A DNA stretch of 6,120 bases, from assembly GCA_013911715.1 (NCBI GenBank), contig JACEST010000119.1, positions 1 to 6,120 of the forward strand, in the 5' to 3' direction. Of the stretch, positions 5,537 through 6,120 are shown one piece after another. Position 1 is the first letter of the stretch. The number at the start of each line of letters is the position of its first letter. The stretch comes from Sphingopyxis sp. GTDB taxonomy: Bacteria > Pseudomonadota > Alphaproteobacteria > Sphingomonadales > Sphingomonadaceae. The notes under the pieces are model-generated. The model made no database searches, was not told where the DNA came from, and worked only from the letters and a program-made list of their open reading frames with translations. Both the position numbers and the translations under genes were made by a program.

Positions 5537-5758
5537 TGCCGTAACCCCCTGTTCATATGGTGCGGCACAAATGGCCGCTCCGCTTTAACCCTGCCCGGAA
5601 TCGGAGCCCGGAACTGGTCTTAGCCATGGTGACGGGCTTGCTCAACCCCGCAGTGCGCACGGTCACAGCATTGCGCAGTGGCGGCTGCTACACTTAATCA
5701 CGTCTTTACGCATTTCAGTTACGTAGCTTGGACGAAAGGCGACCGACATGTCGTCATC
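5537..5758. promoter_or_regulatory. Divergent intergenic region with a candidate operator
   Basis: This 222-bp region separates the leftward coxIV-pnt operon from the rightward response regulator and must hold both promoters. I see an inverted pair CAGTGCGCA (5651-5659) and TGCGCAGTG (5672-5680), 8 of 9 positions complementary and 21 bp apart, about two helical turns. TTGCGC at 5671-5676 with TTAATC 17 bases on (5694-5699) is a weak plus-strand promoter match. No convincing minus-strand -35/-10 pair stands out. No open frame here has support. Confidence 0.35.
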
Positions 5759-6120
5759 ATGATGGAAGCGCAACGGGAACAGATGGCCAGCAACCGCGAC
5801 ATCCGCATCGCCATGCTCGTGGACAGCGAGCCAGCGCAACAGCGTTTCATCAGTGCGCTCGCATCGCGTGGCGGCTGGCGCACGATCATCGCGGGCGATA
5901 CCGATACCGCGCTTGCCAAGCTGGGAACGCAGGAAGGGCTGGCGCTCGACGCGGTCATCATTGACGAAGGCGCGCCTGGCCATCCAGTCGAACAATTTGT
6001 CGCCGAGTTGCGCCGCTGGCGCCCCGGCCTGCCCGTCATTGCCATCACCATGCGCACCAGTGTCGCCACCGCCGTCGCCGCGATGCGCGCGGGTGCGAGC
6101 GATTTTGTGCAAAAGCCGAT
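5759..6120 (+). CDS. Response regulator receiver domain, probably sigma-54 activator type (cut at right edge)
   Basis: 120 codons to the window edge. Residues about 15-120 form a receiver domain: IRIAMLVDSEPAQQRFISAL (15-34), phosphoacceptor Asp69 at the end of DAVIID, switch Thr97 in LPVIAIT, and Lys119 in AGASDFVQKP. The AVAAMRAGASDFVQKP ending is typical of NtrC-like regulators, whose AAA+ and DNA-binding domains would follow to the right; this is inferred because they are not in the window. The acidic pocket reads Asp22-Ser23-Glu24 where most receivers have two adjacent acids. ATG-ATG at 5759/5762 is the furthest in-frame start I can support. ATG at 5783 (Met9), with GGGAA just upstream, is a real alternative. 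The nearest SD-like AAAGG (5735-5739) is too far from 5759. The gene is divergent from the pnt operon and might regulate it, but nothing shows this. Confidence 0.8.
   Translation, partial: MMEAQREQMASNRDIRIAMLVDSEPAQQRFISALASRGGWRTIIAGDTDTALAKLGTQEGLALDAVIIDEGAPGHPVEQFVAELRRWRPGLPVIAITMRTSVATAVAAMRAGASDFVQKP

Noticed and set aside
5663..6112. 149-codon minus-strand open frame at the right end
   Set aside because: It opposes the receiver domain, whose motifs (Asp69, Thr97, Lys119) are clear on the plus strand.

Overview
This GC-rich window most likely comes from an alphaproteobacterium, probably a sphingomonad. The evidence is a split-subunit proton-translocating transhydrogenase (pntA1/pntA2/pntB), a 40-residue aa3-oxidase subunit IV of the alphaproteobacterial type, and several short palindromic repeats of kinds common in sphingomonad genomes. 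The taxon is inferred from gene content and repeat style, not from a marker gene.

Almost everything is on the minus strand, so transcription runs right to left. From right to left: a sigma-54-activator-like response regulator on the plus strand, cut by the right edge (5759-6120); a divergent intergenic region (5537-5758); then the operon coxIV-like (5414-5536), pntA1 (4277-5401), a DUF559 gene (3779-4198), pntA2 (3486-3779) and pntB (1936-3486). After a repeat-filled gap (1770-1935) come an aspartate/glutamate racemase-family gene (1071-1769) and a secreted parallel beta-helix protein cut by the left edge (1-980).

PntA1 (NAD(H) domain), PntA2 (membrane helices) and PntB (membrane helices plus NADP(H) domain) form the membrane transhydrogenase, which uses the proton gradient to make NADPH. 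The small oxidase subunit belongs to the same inner-membrane bioenergetic setting. The operon has been colonised by repeats. A DUF559 (PD-(D/E)XK-like) gene between two perfect 55-bp inverted repeats sits between pntA1 and pntA2. Its GTG start lies next to one arm, its C-terminal tail is translated from the other, and its TAA overlaps the pntA2 ATG (TAATG). An 80-bp palindromic element is translated in frame within the N-terminus of pntB. A third cluster of palindromes lies beyond the pntB stop.

The most noteworthy observations are: the DUF559/inverted-repeat unit, a candidate minimal mobile or domesticated element; the in-frame repeat in pntB; and a racemase homologue in which both catalytic cysteines are serines (Ser82, Ser196). 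The beta-helix protein resembles a family of unknown function that is usually paired with a cytochrome-like protein. That partner, if present, would be just outside the left edge.
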